The notes: generated from the letters alone by a model not told the origin. A DNA stretch of 49,718 nt from Mesorhizobium silamurunense (GCF_014843825.1 NZ_JHQR01000162.1:1-49718), one strand, 5' to 3'; shown: positions 1 through 8,914, counted from the stretch's first letter. Made by a program: numbers and translations.

Positions 1-358
1 GCTCGGGAGGCGGCGGTGCCGGAAGGGCGTTTGGTGGCGCGACCGGCGGCGGAGGCACAGTCGGTTCCGGGGCGGGCGGGGCCGCCGGAATAGCAATTGT
101 GCCCTGGTTGGTCCGCGTCTGCGGCGCTGCGAGCGACGGCGCGGGAAACTGTGTCGTCGTGAACTCCTCCGTGTCCGGCGACGTCATGTTCTTCGGCGTT
201 CGCTGAAGCGACCCGTAGATCAGCCAGCCGGCAATCCCGAGCGCACCGATCGGCACACCGATTTTCAAGATACGGCCAAAGCCGGTCGAACCGCGCGCGA
301 CCGTCGTGGCGGCCGCGGCATCGAGCTCAAGCGAGCGATAGTCATGCGGGCTCGGCAT
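1..358 (-). CDS. virB10: VirB10-like T4SS channel protein, N-terminal part only
   Basis: About 119 N-terminal residues are visible and the frame stays open to the window edge. The protein begins MPSPHDYRSLELD, has one hydrophobic membrane segment at about residues 31-48, then a Thr/Pro-rich linker rich in proline pairs. This is the usual start of VirB10/TrbI, the inner-membrane protein that spans the periplasm and joins the T4SS core complex. The start follows a GGGAGG ribosome site and lies 6 bases after the virB9 stop. Identity rests on this layout and on gene order after virB8 and virB9, because the conserved C-terminal TrbI domain is outside the window. Confidence 0.8.
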   Translation of the reverse strand, partial: MPSPHDYRSLELDAAAATTVARGSTGFGRILKIGVPIGALGIAGWLIYGSLQRTPKNMTSPDTEEFTTTQFPAPSLAAPQTRTNQGTIAIPAAPPAPEPTVPPPPVAPPNALPAPPPPE

Positions 359-364
359 GGCGCC

Positions 365-1180
365 TCAGCCTCCCGTCGCGGGCGACGGCATGCCGACGCG
401 TTGGGGAGCATAGGGCTCCAGGCCGTTTGGCTCGTGCACATTGGTGAGGCGCCGGTTGAAGATGCAGGTCGACTCGCTCCCGTTGCGTAGGGTCCATTGT
501 GGGCTGACCTTGTCGACGACGACATAAGGACCCTCGGCGCGGAAATTCACCAAGCTCTCGTTGCGACCGCTGTCGACGATGTAGATCGCCGGCGTCTCGC
601 CCTCGAAGCGGAACCACGTCTTGGTGCCGTCGTCGAAGACGGCGATTGGCTTGTTTGCTGACGAGCCCTTGTAGCCGTAGTCGCTGTTGGCGTTGGCGAT
701 GTTGAGGTCCTTGAGGTTCGGGTTTGCCGCTCGTTCCTTGGCAGTCGCCAGCAACTGCGCACTTGCCTCGTCCTCGGGGTAACGGAAGCGCACGACAAAG
801 ATCTGTAACGCCGGCGGGCGCGTATTCGATCGCAACAGGAAGGAGTAGATGCGCTTGTCGGTCACGACATTGAGGTTCGATAGCGCCTCCTTCTCGATCG
901 GTTTGACGAAAATGATGTTGCCCTTGTGGTTGGGTTCGACCTTCCAAGCGGTGGAGTCGCCCAGCGCCAGAGTCTCGATCTTCTCATCGCCCTGCAACTC
1001 GATCATGGTCGAGGTGCCGAATGTGGCGTCGATCGCGGTAACATTGTCCTTGTTGTAGACGACATCACGGACGCGACTGTCGACGCGCCCCGGCTTCGGA
1101 ACAGCCTCAGAGAAGGCCGGTCGGCCGCCGAGCCAAAAGAGCAAGCCGACGACCACACTGTGAGCGATACAACGGTTCAT
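365..1180 (-). CDS. virB9: VirB9-like outer-membrane core complex protein
   Basis: 271 residues with a signal peptide (MNRCIAHSVVVGLLFWLGG, cleavage near PAFSEA). The body reads like the VirB9/CagX beta-domain family: an early VRDVVYNKDNVTAI strand, a central YSFLLRS segment followed by FRYPEDE, and a C-terminal half with FDDGTKTWFRF and the typical 'PAIYIVD...E...NFR' strands. In this family it forms the outer-membrane ring of the T4SS with VirB7 and VirB10. The ATG at 1180 overlaps the virB8 stop by 4 bases (ATGA). A longer reading from 1273 would run deep into virB8 and lacks a signal peptide, so it was not used. Confidence 0.88.
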   Translation of the reverse strand: MNRCIAHSVVVGLLFWLGGRPAFSEAVPKPGRVDSRVRDVVYNKDNVTAIDATFGTSTMIELQGDEKIETLALGDSTAWKVEPNHKGNIIFVKPIEKEALSNLNVVTDKRIYSFLLRSNTRPPALQIFVVRFRYPEDEASAQLLATAKERAANPNLKDLNIANANSDYGYKGSSANKPIAVFDDGTKTWFRFEGETPAIYIVDSGRNESLVNFRAEGPYVVVDKVSPQWTLRNGSESTCIFNRRLTNVHEPNGLEPYAPQRVGMPSPATGG

Positions 1181-1905
1181 TGCTGCGCCCCCGTGGTTCC
1201 CGGGGACGGCGCTGTTTCCTGGTCGCGTCGGTACTCCAACACTTGGAAGCCGAGCGGATTTTCGAAACGCCATTCGTTGCGCATCGGCGCCGAGGTGTAG
1301 CGGAACCGCACAAGCGAAACCCAGTTGGCCGTGACGATGTTGGTGGCGGATTTGGTGTCGGTCGAGAAGCGCACCAATGCCGTCCGGTTGTTCGGGAAGG
1401 TCACCGATTTGATTGATACGGACACCACTGTGTTCGTGCCATTGATCTTGACCGGGTTCTGCGGGTTCGCGGGGGAATAGATCTCTGTCAGCTCGCGTGC
1501 GGCGTCGCCCGCGGCCAGCAGTTGCGCAAGGTCGAAATTGTCCTTGAGCGCCTTGGGGTCGTAGGTCTCGCGGGCCTTGACGTAGCGGACCACGTTGAAA
1601 GTTGTTACAGCCTCGTCCTGCGTCAGCGGCCCTTCCGCCATCGGCCGCTTGACCTCGACGAAGCCCGTCGCCTTGTCGACGACGACCATGTAGGGCTCAT
1701 AGGTCTTGAGCGGCACGAGCAGCGCCAGCGTTGTGAGCGAAGCGACCGCGACCACGGTCATCACCGCCGCGACGATCCAGGCGAGCGCTCGTGAATTGCG
1801 ATTGCGACGCGCGATGTCCTGTTCCCAGGTCACCCCCTCGGCATAATAGCGCGGGTCGACGCGTCGCTCCGCTATGCCTGCACTTGCCTGCGTCATGATG
1901 ATCAA
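1177..1905 (-). CDS. virB8: VirB8-like inner-membrane assembly protein
   Basis: 242 residues. A short cytoplasmic N-terminus contains WEQDIARRNRNSRALAW. It is followed by one membrane helix (about residues 43-66) and a periplasmic domain with YEPYMVVVDKATG and the C-terminal W.VSLVRFRYTSAP..EWRFENPLGFQV pattern of VirB8. VirB8 nucleates T4SS assembly at the inner membrane and contacts VirB10. The TTG at 1905 overlaps the virB6 stop by 4 bases and has AGGA upstream; an ATG at 1896 is an equally reasonable start. It sits in tight translational coupling between virB6 and virB9. Confidence 0.88.
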   Translation of the reverse strand: MIIMTQASAGIAERRVDPRYYAEGVTWEQDIARRNRNSRALAWIVAAVMTVVAVASLTTLALLVPLKTYEPYMVVVDKATGFVEVKRPMAEGPLTQDEAVTTFNVVRYVKARETYDPKALKDNFDLAQLLAAGDAARELTEIYSPANPQNPVKINGTNTVVSVSIKSVTFPNNRTALVRFSTDTKSATNIVTANWVSLVRFRYTSAPMRNEWRFENPLGFQVLEYRRDQETAPSPGTTGAQQ

Positions 1906-3029
1906 GATGTCCTGTTGTCACCGGCCGTTGGCGTCGCGGTGGGATTGCTGATCTGGGCTGCAAGGCGCCGGAACTCCGGTGTCTCGGCCCAAGCGGCGGC
2001 CCTGAGGCCAACGCGTGCCCGCTGTCTCGCGACGAGTTCCTCGCGCCGTGAGACCGAGGCAGGGTTGAAAGGATTGCGCAACGCCAGCCGGGCGCGGTTC
2101 GCGGCAAGCGCAGCCCGGGCGCCGGTTACGCCGGCGTAGAACCGACCTATCCGCGGCGCACCGATCGGTACGCCGCCGGCGATCGCCGCCGCCACATTGT
2201 TGATCTGCGCAAGCAGGAGAATGCCGATGATGGCAAGCAGCACGACCGGGCCAATCGTTGCCCAGGTCGGTGTCTTGGTGTTGGCGACGCCGTTTAGCGT
2301 GTCGATCGTCTGCTGGATAAGGCTGACGTAGAAGGCGAGGAACGCATAGACAAGGACCTGCACCAGAAAATACTGAACCAGTGCGCTGAGCCAGCCCGAG
2401 AAGAACCGTGTGGTGACGCCGAAGAGCAGAAGGATGATGAAAACTGGCGCCAACGCGAGCAGCAGCCACATGAACATCTTCGACAGCATGATGAGGAACA
2501 GCGCGAAGCCGATCAGCACCGCCATCACGACGTAGAAGACGGCGGCAAAGATATAAGGTCCCCAATTGGTGATGCCGGCGTTCTGCAAGAAGGCTTCTGT
2601 CGCATTGTTCGTCGTGTCCCACATGTTCTGAAGCGCGTTCTGAACACCGTTCACGGAGGTAAGATTCACCGCGGTGCCGGTATTGTTGGCTGTGGTGACA
2701 GCGCTCAACAACGCATTGCCAATCGCGGAAGGCCCGTCGTTCATCAGGTTGTAGACGAGCGTCTGGAAATCGTTCCAACCCGTTGCAAGGGCATAGATGG
2801 TGAAGGCCCGCAACAACCGAAAGGCATGATCGGCTGGCCCGCCGCTCGCCGTTCCCTGCCAGATGCCGACACCCCAGAAGGTGACGTAGAGCGTGAGAAG
2901 CAGCCCGGCGACGCCCGTGCCACCGCCCGATGTCGCCGCGTTCGCCAGCGCCCGATAAGCGGTCGAGACGTAGTTTTGCCCGAGCTGGTCGACCGATTGG
3001 AGCAATGTTGTGACGTTGAACGACCCCAT
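1902..3029 (-). CDS. virB6: VirB6/TrbL-like polytopic membrane protein
   Basis: 375 residues with at least five strongly hydrophobic stretches (near GVAGLLLTLYVTFWGVGIW, IFAAVFYVVMAVLIGFALFL, MFMWLLLALAPVFIILLLF, the FLVQVLVYAFLAFY region and VVLLAIIGILLLAQ). A conserved LALAPVFI turn is present. This matches VirB6, the inner-membrane channel component of the T4SS. The tail of about 90 residues is Arg/Ala-rich and probably cytoplasmic. It follows the small lipoprotein gene by 8 bases and overlaps virB8 by 4 bases. Confidence 0.88.
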   Translation of the reverse strand: MGSFNVTTLLQSVDQLGQNYVSTAYRALANAATSGGGTGVAGLLLTLYVTFWGVGIWQGTASGGPADHAFRLLRAFTIYALATGWNDFQTLVYNLMNDGPSAIGNALLSAVTTANNTGTAVNLTSVNGVQNALQNMWDTTNNATEAFLQNAGITNWGPYIFAAVFYVVMAVLIGFALFLIMLSKMFMWLLLALAPVFIILLLFGVTTRFFSGWLSALVQYFLVQVLVYAFLAFYVSLIQQTIDTLNGVANTKTPTWATIGPVVLLAIIGILLLAQINNVAAAIAGGVPIGAPRIGRFYAGVTGARAALAANRARLALRNPFNPASVSRREELVARQRARVGLRAAAWAETPEFRRLAAQISNPTATPTAGDNRTS

Positions 3030-3037
3030 CCGCCGCC

Positions 3038-3232
3038 TCAGATCGGTTTCATCGGGCCGCAGTCGGGCAACCGCAGCGGTGGCGGGAGCGCCGGCGCGGC
3101 AACCGGGTCGTCATATGCGAGCGGTGCACCACTTTCATCCGAGGAGCACGGCGCCTTCAAAGGCTTATAGGCGCAGCCGCAGAGAGCTGCTGTCAGGGTG
3201 AGTGTGAGGGCCAAACCGGTCACAGCCTTCAC
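3038..3232 (-). CDS. Small lipoprotein, VirB7-position
   Basis: 64 residues with a clear lipoprotein signal: MKAVTGLALTLTLTAALCGC, lipobox LCGC, then a short Pro-rich mature part with two further cysteines. Its place just before virB6 and its size suggest a VirB7-like lipoprotein or an entry-exclusion (Eex-type) lipoprotein. No VirB7 sequence signature can be claimed. The start is a GTG that overlaps the stop of the preceding small gene by 4 bases, so the two are translationally coupled. Confidence 0.6.
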   Translation of the reverse strand: MKAVTGLALTLTLTAALCGCAYKPLKAPCSSDESGAPLAYDDPVAAPALPPPLRLPDCGPMKPI

Positions 3233-3420
3233 TCCTTCGGCTCTTTCGGTTGGGTGAACGTCATGGCGCGCGTGGCGGCTTTTGCCGCATCATCCTGTGA
3301 GGCCGGCCCGGCCGCCGTCGACGATGGGTTCGGTTGCTCGCGCGGCGTCCACAGCGCCAGATATATGGTTCCGGCGACAAGGGCTCCGGCAATCAGGAAG
3401 CCAATGGCTTGTTTTGACAC
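3229..3420 (-). CDS. Small single-pass membrane protein of the T4SS operon
   Basis: 63 residues: a short N-terminus (MSKQ), one membrane helix (about residues 5-24, AIGFLIAGALVAGTIYLALW) and a polar tail with QPKEPKE at the end. The size and topology recall TrbK/entry-exclusion-type proteins found between virB5 and virB6 in rhizobial T4SS operons, but the sequence alone does not prove that. GTG start with GGAGG four bases upstream. Overlaps the next lipoprotein gene by 4 bases. Confidence 0.55.
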   Translation of the reverse strand: MSKQAIGFLIAGALVAGTIYLALWTPREQPNPSSTAAGPASQDDAAKAATRAMTFTQPKEPKE

Positions 3421-3445
3421 ATATCCTCCGGTCGTTCTCTTGAAT

Positions 3446-4177
3446 TCAGGGTCGGCTTAACGGCGTGAACTTCATCGCCCGCGCCGCGGCGGATTCGGCA
3501 GCGATACGGTCGAGGTTGGCCTGGTTGGCTGCCGCGGCGGCGTTGTTCACGACGCCATTCAGTTCATTGATCGTCTGGCCCGTCTGAACCTGGACCTGTG
3601 TGTTCTGGTCAACGCTGCCCTTGAGATCGGGGGCCTGGCCGATCTGTTGGCCACCTTGTGTGAAGGCCGCTGACCTCGTTTGCACGGCGCTTTGCGTCGA
3701 CGTGATCAGCCCGGAAAGCGTCGCGGCAACATTGACCGAATTCTGGTAAGCCGTATCGACCGGATGCGCTTGGCCCGCGGTGAGACCGGTGATGGTCTTG
3801 ACCAGCTGCAGCCCATTGATCAGCGTCGAGACGATGTTCTGGGACCCCGGGCTCATCCCTGCAAATGATAACGCACCGCCGGAGATGACTGAGCCGAGCG
3901 AGGGCGCCTGCGCCATCGAGAAACCGCCACCAAGCGCCATTTGGGCGAGGCTACCCTGGGCGACGGAAGCGCGGTCGCCAGTGACGGCCTGCAGCGTCTT
4001 CTGGGTGAACTGGAGGATTTGCTGATCCGCAGTCAGGATGTCTTGCGTGCTGGTCGCGATCTCCTGCGCCTTGGCAAGATTGCTATCGTCGATAACGGGC
4101 ACTTGCGCGCGGGCCTCGGCACACATGAGACCGAAAAGCGCGGTGACAACAAAGGCGAACGAGCGGAATATCGACAT
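3446..4177 (-). CDS. virB5: VirB5/TrbJ-like exported pilus-associated protein
   Basis: 243 residues with a signal peptide (cleavage near EARAQ). The mature start VPVIDDSNLAKAQEI is typical of VirB5/TrbJ proteins. The rest is Ala/Gln-rich and predicted helical, with repeated Q/T-rich heptad-like stretches and a late coiled region (AAAANQANLDRIAAESAAARA). VirB5 is a minor pilus component and adhesin in the family. It lies 9 bases after a second exported protein with a similar mature N-terminus, so one of the two may be a specialised paralogue. Confidence 0.65.
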   Translation of the reverse strand: MSIFRSFAFVVTALFGLMCAEARAQVPVIDDSNLAKAQEIATSTQDILTADQQILQFTQKTLQAVTGDRASVAQGSLAQMALGGGFSMAQAPSLGSVISGGALSFAGMSPGSQNIVSTLINGLQLVKTITGLTAGQAHPVDTAYQNSVNVAATLSGLITSTQSAVQTRSAAFTQGGQQIGQAPDLKGSVDQNTQVQVQTGQTINELNGVVNNAAAAANQANLDRIAAESAAARAMKFTPLSRP

Positions 4178-4186
4178 GGCGGGCTC

Positions 4187-5083
4187 CTAGCGTGCGTTTG
4201 CTTGCATGGCCGCGAGAGCGGCATCGACGTCGGTGGCGGAGAGAGCGATCGGGGCGGGCGCGGCCGATTGGGCTGCGTCCTCGGTGCGCGCCAGGAAGAA
4301 GGCAACGTTACCGGCGCTGTCGGTTGCACGTGCAGAGACGCAGGCCGGGTCGGGCGGCGTCCCGGGCGGCGTGGTCGAGCAAGATGCCGGCTGACGGCAG
4401 GGATCGGCTGCAGTACCCGATCCGGCCATTCCGGCCGGGCACAGGGCCCCGCTGACCGGCATCGTTGGCCCTGGGCTCGAGCGCATGCCCATAGCTGCCC
4501 GGCTCATGTCGCTGGTCTGCGCGAGATTGAGCGCGTTCAGCGCCGTCACCCACAGATTGGCCGAGCCGATCGCGCTGTTCCAGGCAAGGTTGTTTTGCAG
4601 ACGCGCGGCGCTGTTCATATCAAGCGCGCCCATGACCGTTGGCGCCGTGCCGACCTGTTGGCCCGCCGCCTGGAACATGGTTCGCGCGGCGCTGAGTGAC
4701 TGACCGCTGGCATCAAGACCCGCGACGACATCGCCGCTCGATTTGAATAGCGACTGGCTGTTTAACGCCGCCCCTCGCGCCGCCGAGTCGGGCGTTGCTG
4801 GCATATCCGGCGCATAGTCCCGGATCGCCTTGGCACCGGCGCCCGTCTGCGGTTGCAAGGCCGGGTCGGTGACATCCGCCCTTTTGCCGGTGGTCATGGC
4901 GCATTTGACGCCGCTGTTGGAGTCCTGGCGCTGCGTCGTGATCGGCACGAGCTTCACTGTCGCGCTCGCGGTCTGCGCGTGTTCGGTAAGCTGCGCGGCA
5001 TCGATGGTCGGAATATTCGCGCAAGCCGGCGCGGTGAAACCACAGACAGCTATAATGGCGAAGGCGGCGAAAACTGCTTTCAT
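4187..5083 (-). CDS. Exported VirB5-like protein with Cys-rich C-terminus
   Basis: 298 residues with a signal peptide (MKAVFAAFAIIAVCGFTAPA, cleavage after ACA). The mature protein begins NIPTIDAAQLTEHAQTA, which resembles the VPVIDDSNLAKAQEIATS start of the next gene, and the middle is helical and Ala/Gln-rich. The C-terminal third is different: Pro/Gly-rich with five cysteines within about 40 residues (CPAG, DPCRQPASC, DPACVS), likely a disulphide-bonded domain. It overlaps the end of virB4 by 4 bases. It is probably a T4SS surface or pilus component; its exact role is unknown. Confidence 0.55.
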   Translation of the reverse strand: MKAVFAAFAIIAVCGFTAPACANIPTIDAAQLTEHAQTASATVKLVPITTQRQDSNSGVKCAMTTGKRADVTDPALQPQTGAGAKAIRDYAPDMPATPDSAARGAALNSQSLFKSSGDVVAGLDASGQSLSAARTMFQAAGQQVGTAPTVMGALDMNSAARLQNNLAWNSAIGSANLWVTALNALNLAQTSDMSRAAMGMRSSPGPTMPVSGALCPAGMAGSGTAADPCRQPASCSTTPPGTPPDPACVSARATDSAGNVAFFLARTEDAAQSAAPAPIALSATDVDAALAAMQANAR

Positions 5084-7491
5084 CCGGTGGTCCTTCCCAG
5101 AAAGATCGGCAGCCAGACGGCGGGGTCATCGCCGACTCGCGCCCGCAGCGCCTCGAGCTCGGCCACGGTCTCCGTGCGTCCCGACAGAACCTTGATCAGG
5201 TCCGGCATACCGGCGAGATTGAGCTTGGCGATGACGCTGTCGCGTCCGTGCTTGATCAGGAAGGATCGGCTCTCCGGAACCGTGCCGCGAATCCAGGCGA
5301 CCTCGCGCTCCGATAGACGGAATGCGCGCGCGTAGCTCTCATCATCGGCCTTTGGATTGGGAAAGAACACGTTGGTGGCAGTCTGCTCGATCAAGGTGCT
5401 CGCCGAGCTCGAGCGCACGATGTCGGCGGCCGACTGCGTACCGAATCCAATGATGCCGTTCTGCTTACGGATCGTCTTGAGCTTGTCTTTGATGAAAAAG
5501 GCGAAGATGGGGTCGTCGAGCAGGCGCCATCCCTCATCGAGAAAGATCATCACCGGGTCCCCGGTAAGAAGCTCTTGCGTGCGATGGAAGATGTACATGA
5601 GCGCGGCGGTGCGGATGACGGGGTCATCAAGCACCCGCGTCATGTCGAAACCAAAAATGCTGGAGAGCGAGAACTGATCCGTCTCGTTGTTGAAGAGCCA
5701 GCCGCGCTGGTCCGGCCGCATCCAGCTCTCGAGTCGGGCGAGGAGGTCTCCCTCCCCTGCCCGGATCCGGCCGCGGAGCAACGTCGAGAACGCTTGCAAA
5801 GTCCGACCGTCCTGACCGGCACTGAGCGCGGCAGCAATCGCGTTGCGGATGACTTGTTCCTCGGAGGCGGTGAGGTCGCCGCCATTCGCCGGCCGCAGCA
5901 TGACACCGAAGAGTTGAAACAGGAACTCCCGGTTCGGTGCCGTGTCAGGCAAGCAGAGCGGATTGAAGCCGGTCGGCTCCCCAGGGACGAGGACCTCGTA
6001 TTGCCCGCCCATGGCACGGATGAAGATCTCCGCTCCGCGATCCTTGTCGACAAAGAGAAGTTTGGGACGCGGCGTGACACGCTGCGACTGTGCAGAGATG
6101 AAGGACAGGAATACGGTCTTGCCGCTGCCTGAAGGGCCGACAACCGTGAAGTTGCCGAGGTCGCGGACGTGATGATTGTAGTAGTAGGCAGTCTGCGACG
6201 TCGTCTCGAACACCGAGATCGCCGGGCCCCAGTGATTGTTGTCTGGTCGGCCGCTCGGATAGTTATGCAGGGAAACAAAGCCGGCAAAATTCTTTGAGGA
6301 AATCACCGCCTTGCGGGCGATATAGGCGAAGTTGCCAGGCAGTTGCGACCAGAACGCCGGTTCGCAGTTGAGATCCTCTCGCGTCCAGATCACGGAACGG
6401 TCGGTGAGCGCTGCGCCGACGGCCGTGACGGTCGCGTCGACCTCGGACATGCTGCGTCCAAGACACATCACCGTCATATGGTGTTCGCCATAGATTGCCT
6501 CGGAGGCCAGGAGCTCGTCGCGGGCGTCGTCGAGGTGCTCGGCGACGATTGAACCCGCCTCGTCCGACATGTCGACCTGGCGGGCGACACGGTCCACCTG
6601 CTTGGCCGCCTCCGGGCGATCGATGATGGCGAAGCTTTGGCTGGCGATGAATTCGTGCGGGACACGCAAGAGATTGTCGAAGGATCCGGGCCCGGTCTGA
6701 GCCGGATATTCCCGAATCGAGATCATGGCGCCAAACCGCGTGTCGTGCGCGCCGGCGCCGCGGATCTCGATGGCGTTCTTGCCGAAGAAGACCCGTTTCA
6801 TCGACAGCGCGTCGCTGAGCTCCATGCGCGGCAGCAGCATCGAGCGGGGCAGGCCGCCGTTGACGATTTGTACGAGGAATTCCAATGGTTCCGAATGCCA
6901 GATGCCATCACGGGAGACCACACCAAGCTGACGGGCGCCGTAGGCGGCGAGGTTTTCCCGCACGGCGGTCGCGGCATCGCGCAGTTCGGTCAAAGCCGTT
7001 TGCGCGGCGACAGATTCGCCGGCCGCGTCGGTTCGGCCGAGGAGTTTCGTCAACAAGGCGTCGAAGGTGCCGGCCTGGCCCTGAAGCGGCCTGCGCACGA
7101 TCGTCAGATAGATGTCGTTGACGAACATCCGCCGTTGCGACAACGCCGCGTCATAGCGCTCGTCGATCTCGCGGCAGAGCGCATTGTCGAAGCTGGAGGC
7201 GATCCGCGGCTTGACCTCGCGCCGGATGATGTGCCCGACCAGGGCAAAGCGGGAATTTGCGAGCGTGCGGACAATGTCGTTACGGGCGAGAAGGCGAGCA
7301 TTGATCTGCGACATGTCAGCGGTCTCGAAGGAATAACCTTCGAGCTTGAGCACCGTCAGGACCAGGCCATCGCGTGTCTTGAGAACATGATCGTCGACGT
7401 GGCGGCTAAACGGGATGTGCGACGCGACAGGGCGCTCGCGCCGCGACACCGCGCCAAAGGTCAATTCATCAAGCAGCGCCCGCGCGACCAT
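5080..7491 (-). CDS. virB4: VirB4 T4SS ATPase
   Basis: 803 residues, the normal VirB4 length. The N-terminal half is the CagE/TrbE/VirB4 domain. The C-terminal half is a RecA-like ATPase with Walker A GPSGSGKT near residue 450, LLFVDKDRG just after it, and Walker B MIFLDEGWRLLDD near residue 650. The later GFGTQSAADI and NVFFPNPKAD motifs are typical. VirB4 powers pilus assembly and substrate transfer at the inner membrane. All key motifs look intact. It follows virB3 by 9 bases and overlaps the next gene by 4 bases. Confidence 0.95.
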   Translation of the reverse strand: MVARALLDELTFGAVSRRERPVASHIPFSRHVDDHVLKTRDGLVLTVLKLEGYSFETADMSQINARLLARNDIVRTLANSRFALVGHIIRREVKPRIASSFDNALCREIDERYDAALSQRRMFVNDIYLTIVRRPLQGQAGTFDALLTKLLGRTDAAGESVAAQTALTELRDAATAVRENLAAYGARQLGVVSRDGIWHSEPLEFLVQIVNGGLPRSMLLPRMELSDALSMKRVFFGKNAIEIRGAGAHDTRFGAMISIREYPAQTGPGSFDNLLRVPHEFIASQSFAIIDRPEAAKQVDRVARQVDMSDEAGSIVAEHLDDARDELLASEAIYGEHHMTVMCLGRSMSEVDATVTAVGAALTDRSVIWTREDLNCEPAFWSQLPGNFAYIARKAVISSKNFAGFVSLHNYPSGRPDNNHWGPAISVFETTSQTAYYYNHHVRDLGNFTVVGPSGSGKTVFLSFISAQSQRVTPRPKLLFVDKDRGAEIFIRAMGGQYEVLVPGEPTGFNPLCLPDTAPNREFLFQLFGVMLRPANGGDLTASEEQVIRNAIAAALSAGQDGRTLQAFSTLLRGRIRAGEGDLLARLESWMRPDQRGWLFNNETDQFSLSSIFGFDMTRVLDDPVIRTAALMYIFHRTQELLTGDPVMIFLDEGWRLLDDPIFAFFIKDKLKTIRKQNGIIGFGTQSAADIVRSSSASTLIEQTATNVFFPNPKADDESYARAFRLSEREVAWIRGTVPESRSFLIKHGRDSVIAKLNLAGMPDLIKVLSGRTETVAELEALRARVGDDPAVWLPIFLGRTTG

Positions 7492-7500
7492 GCTCTTTCC

Positions 7501-7797
7501 TCATGCCGAATAGCTATCGGCGCCCCAGAAGGCACGCGAGCGTGGTGGACATCTGGTCGATTTGACGAAGAGGATTTCGAAGATCCGATCATCCCTCAGC
7601 GTCATCACATAGCCGAAGAGATGCAGCGGGATCGCGACCAGCAGCATCAGGAGATTGTGCGAGACGAGAAAACAGACCGATGAGGCGACGCCGTTGAACA
7701 TGAAGTACAGGTAAGGCACGCCCATAAGCGTCGGCGCGCGCGTCAAGGCCTTGACGAGCGGTGTGATCAGCGGTTCCTCGAGTTGGCGTTCGTCCAT
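7501..7797 (-). CDS. virB3: VirB3-like inner-membrane protein
   Basis: 98 residues. The start EEPLITPLVKALTRAPTLMGVPY is the VirB3 signature, and it is followed by one long hydrophobic hairpin (about residues 32-67) and LRDDRIFEILFVKSTRCP, the conserved C-terminal region that normally precedes VirB4. VirB3 works with VirB4 in pilin handling. It sits between virB2 and virB4, 9 bases from each. Confidence 0.9.
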   Translation of the reverse strand: MDERQLEEPLITPLVKALTRAPTLMGVPYLYFMFNGVASSVCFLVSHNLLMLLVAIPLHLFGYVMTLRDDRIFEILFVKSTRCPPRSRAFWGADSYSA

Positions 7798-7806
7798 CGG
7801 CGTCCC

Positions 7807-8118
7807 TCACTGTCCGACGGCGGACTGGAAGAAGTTGACGATCTGGGCCGAGCCGAAGACGAGCACGATGCCGAAGATCACGCTGCCGGCGATGCCCCAG
7901 GTGAGGCGGCCTGACCAGGCGAAGAAGCCGCAGGCGATCACGGCCAACGTCGCCAGCGCAGTGGCGATCGGTCCAGTGAGTGCGGAGACCAGTTGCGTCA
8001 GCGTCGATTGAACCGGCTGCAATGTGCCGCCCGATTGGGCTCCCGCCTGATTGGCCAGGATCAGGAGAAATGCACTGGCCGCGATCGCACGCTGGCGTAG
8101 TGTGTGTCGTAGTCGCAT
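7807..8118 (-). CDS. virB2: VirB2-like pilin
   Basis: 103 residues from the ATG at 8118, which has a strong AAGGAG ribosome site seven bases upstream; a longer reading from 8139 would place that site inside the gene. Signal peptide (RQRAIAASAFLLILANQAGAQ) followed by a mature pilin of about 70 residues with two hydrophobic helices (ALTGPIATALATLAVIACGF and WGIAGSVIFGIVLVFGSA). This is the usual layout of VirB2, the major T4SS pilus subunit. Confidence 0.9.
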   Translation of the reverse strand: MRLRHTLRQRAIAASAFLLILANQAGAQSGGTLQPVQSTLTQLVSALTGPIATALATLAVIACGFFAWSGRLTWGIAGSVIFGIVLVFGSAQIVNFFQSAVGQ

Positions 8119-8128
8119 TGTTGCTCCT

Positions 8129-8887
8129 TCATTGGACATGCATCACGAAACCGTCGCTCCATTCGGTCGCGGCGGGTCGCTCGGCCTCAACCGCAACCGG
8201 CGGCGCGGGATTTTTGGTTGGTTCGATCAGATCAGGTGCGCTTGCCAGGCTGTCGCGCGTGGGCGGCAGAGTGCTGCCTGTCGGGTCGGGCCAGGCATAG
8301 AAGTCGTTCATGACGTCGGCGACAAAACGCACTGTCTCCGGATAGGGCGGTACGCCCCGGCTTTTCTGGATGGCGTCCTCGCCGGCGTTGTAGGCGGCCA
8401 AAATGAAGATTGGATTCCGGTAGCGCTCTTGCAGAGCACGCAGAAAGCGCACCCCGCCGCGCACATTGGCTTCCGGATCGCACAGGTCGACCTTGAACCG
8501 GCGTGCGGTGTCCGGAGTCAGCTGCATCAGGCCATAGGCGCCCTTTTGCGAGAGCGCGGTCGAAACGTAACGGCTTTCGACCTTGGCGACCGACTGGACA
8601 AATTCTGGATGGAAGCCTTCCTCGGTGGCAACCCGCAGCACAAGCGCCTTCGCCACATCAGTCGGCATCGACACCGTGCCTGGACATGGGGACTGCGGCG
8701 CACCCGTAGCGGGTTGCCCGACGATCTCGACTGGACGATCCGAGGGTGCGGCGGGTTTGACGCGCCCGTAGTCGTCCACGACCACGGTCATCGGCATTGT
8801 GGGCGAAATAGCGGAAACGGTCTGCGCCAAGGCAGAAACAGCGCTGGCCAATAGCGCGCCACCAATACACATGCCCATGCCGCGCAT
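8129..8887 (-). CDS. virB1: VirB1-like lytic transglycosylase
   Basis: 252 residues with a signal peptide. The central SLT domain (about residues 85-200) carries the catalytic Glu in VAKVESRYVSTALS, the GAYGLMQLTPDTARRF motif and AAYNAGEDAI. It cuts peptidoglycan so the secretion channel can cross the wall. The C-terminal tail of about 50 residues is Pro-rich and disordered. It is the first gene of the leftward virB operon and begins 28 bases from an inverted repeat shared with the divergent operon. Confidence 0.9.
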   Translation of the reverse strand: MRGMGMCIGGALLASAVSALAQTVSAISPTMPMTVVVDDYGRVKPAAPSDRPVEIVGQPATGAPQSPCPGTVSMPTDVAKALVLRVATEEGFHPEFVQSVAKVESRYVSTALSQKGAYGLMQLTPDTARRFKVDLCDPEANVRGGVRFLRALQERYRNPIFILAAYNAGEDAIQKSRGVPPYPETVRFVADVMNDFYAWPDPTGSTLPPTRDSLASAPDLIEPTKNPAPPVAVEAERPAATEWSDGFVMHVQ

Positions 8888-8914
8888 TTCGCCTCCTGCA
8901 TCGATTCACCATAG

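Noticed and set aside
5080..7491. TrbE rather than VirB4
   Set aside because: The neighbours include VirB1, 2, 3, 6, 8, 9 and 10 in VirB order, so the VirB name is preferred.
6637..7683. 348-codon open frame on the plus strand
   Set aside because: Lies entirely opposite virB4/virB3, has no family signature and arises from GC-rich codon use on the other strand.
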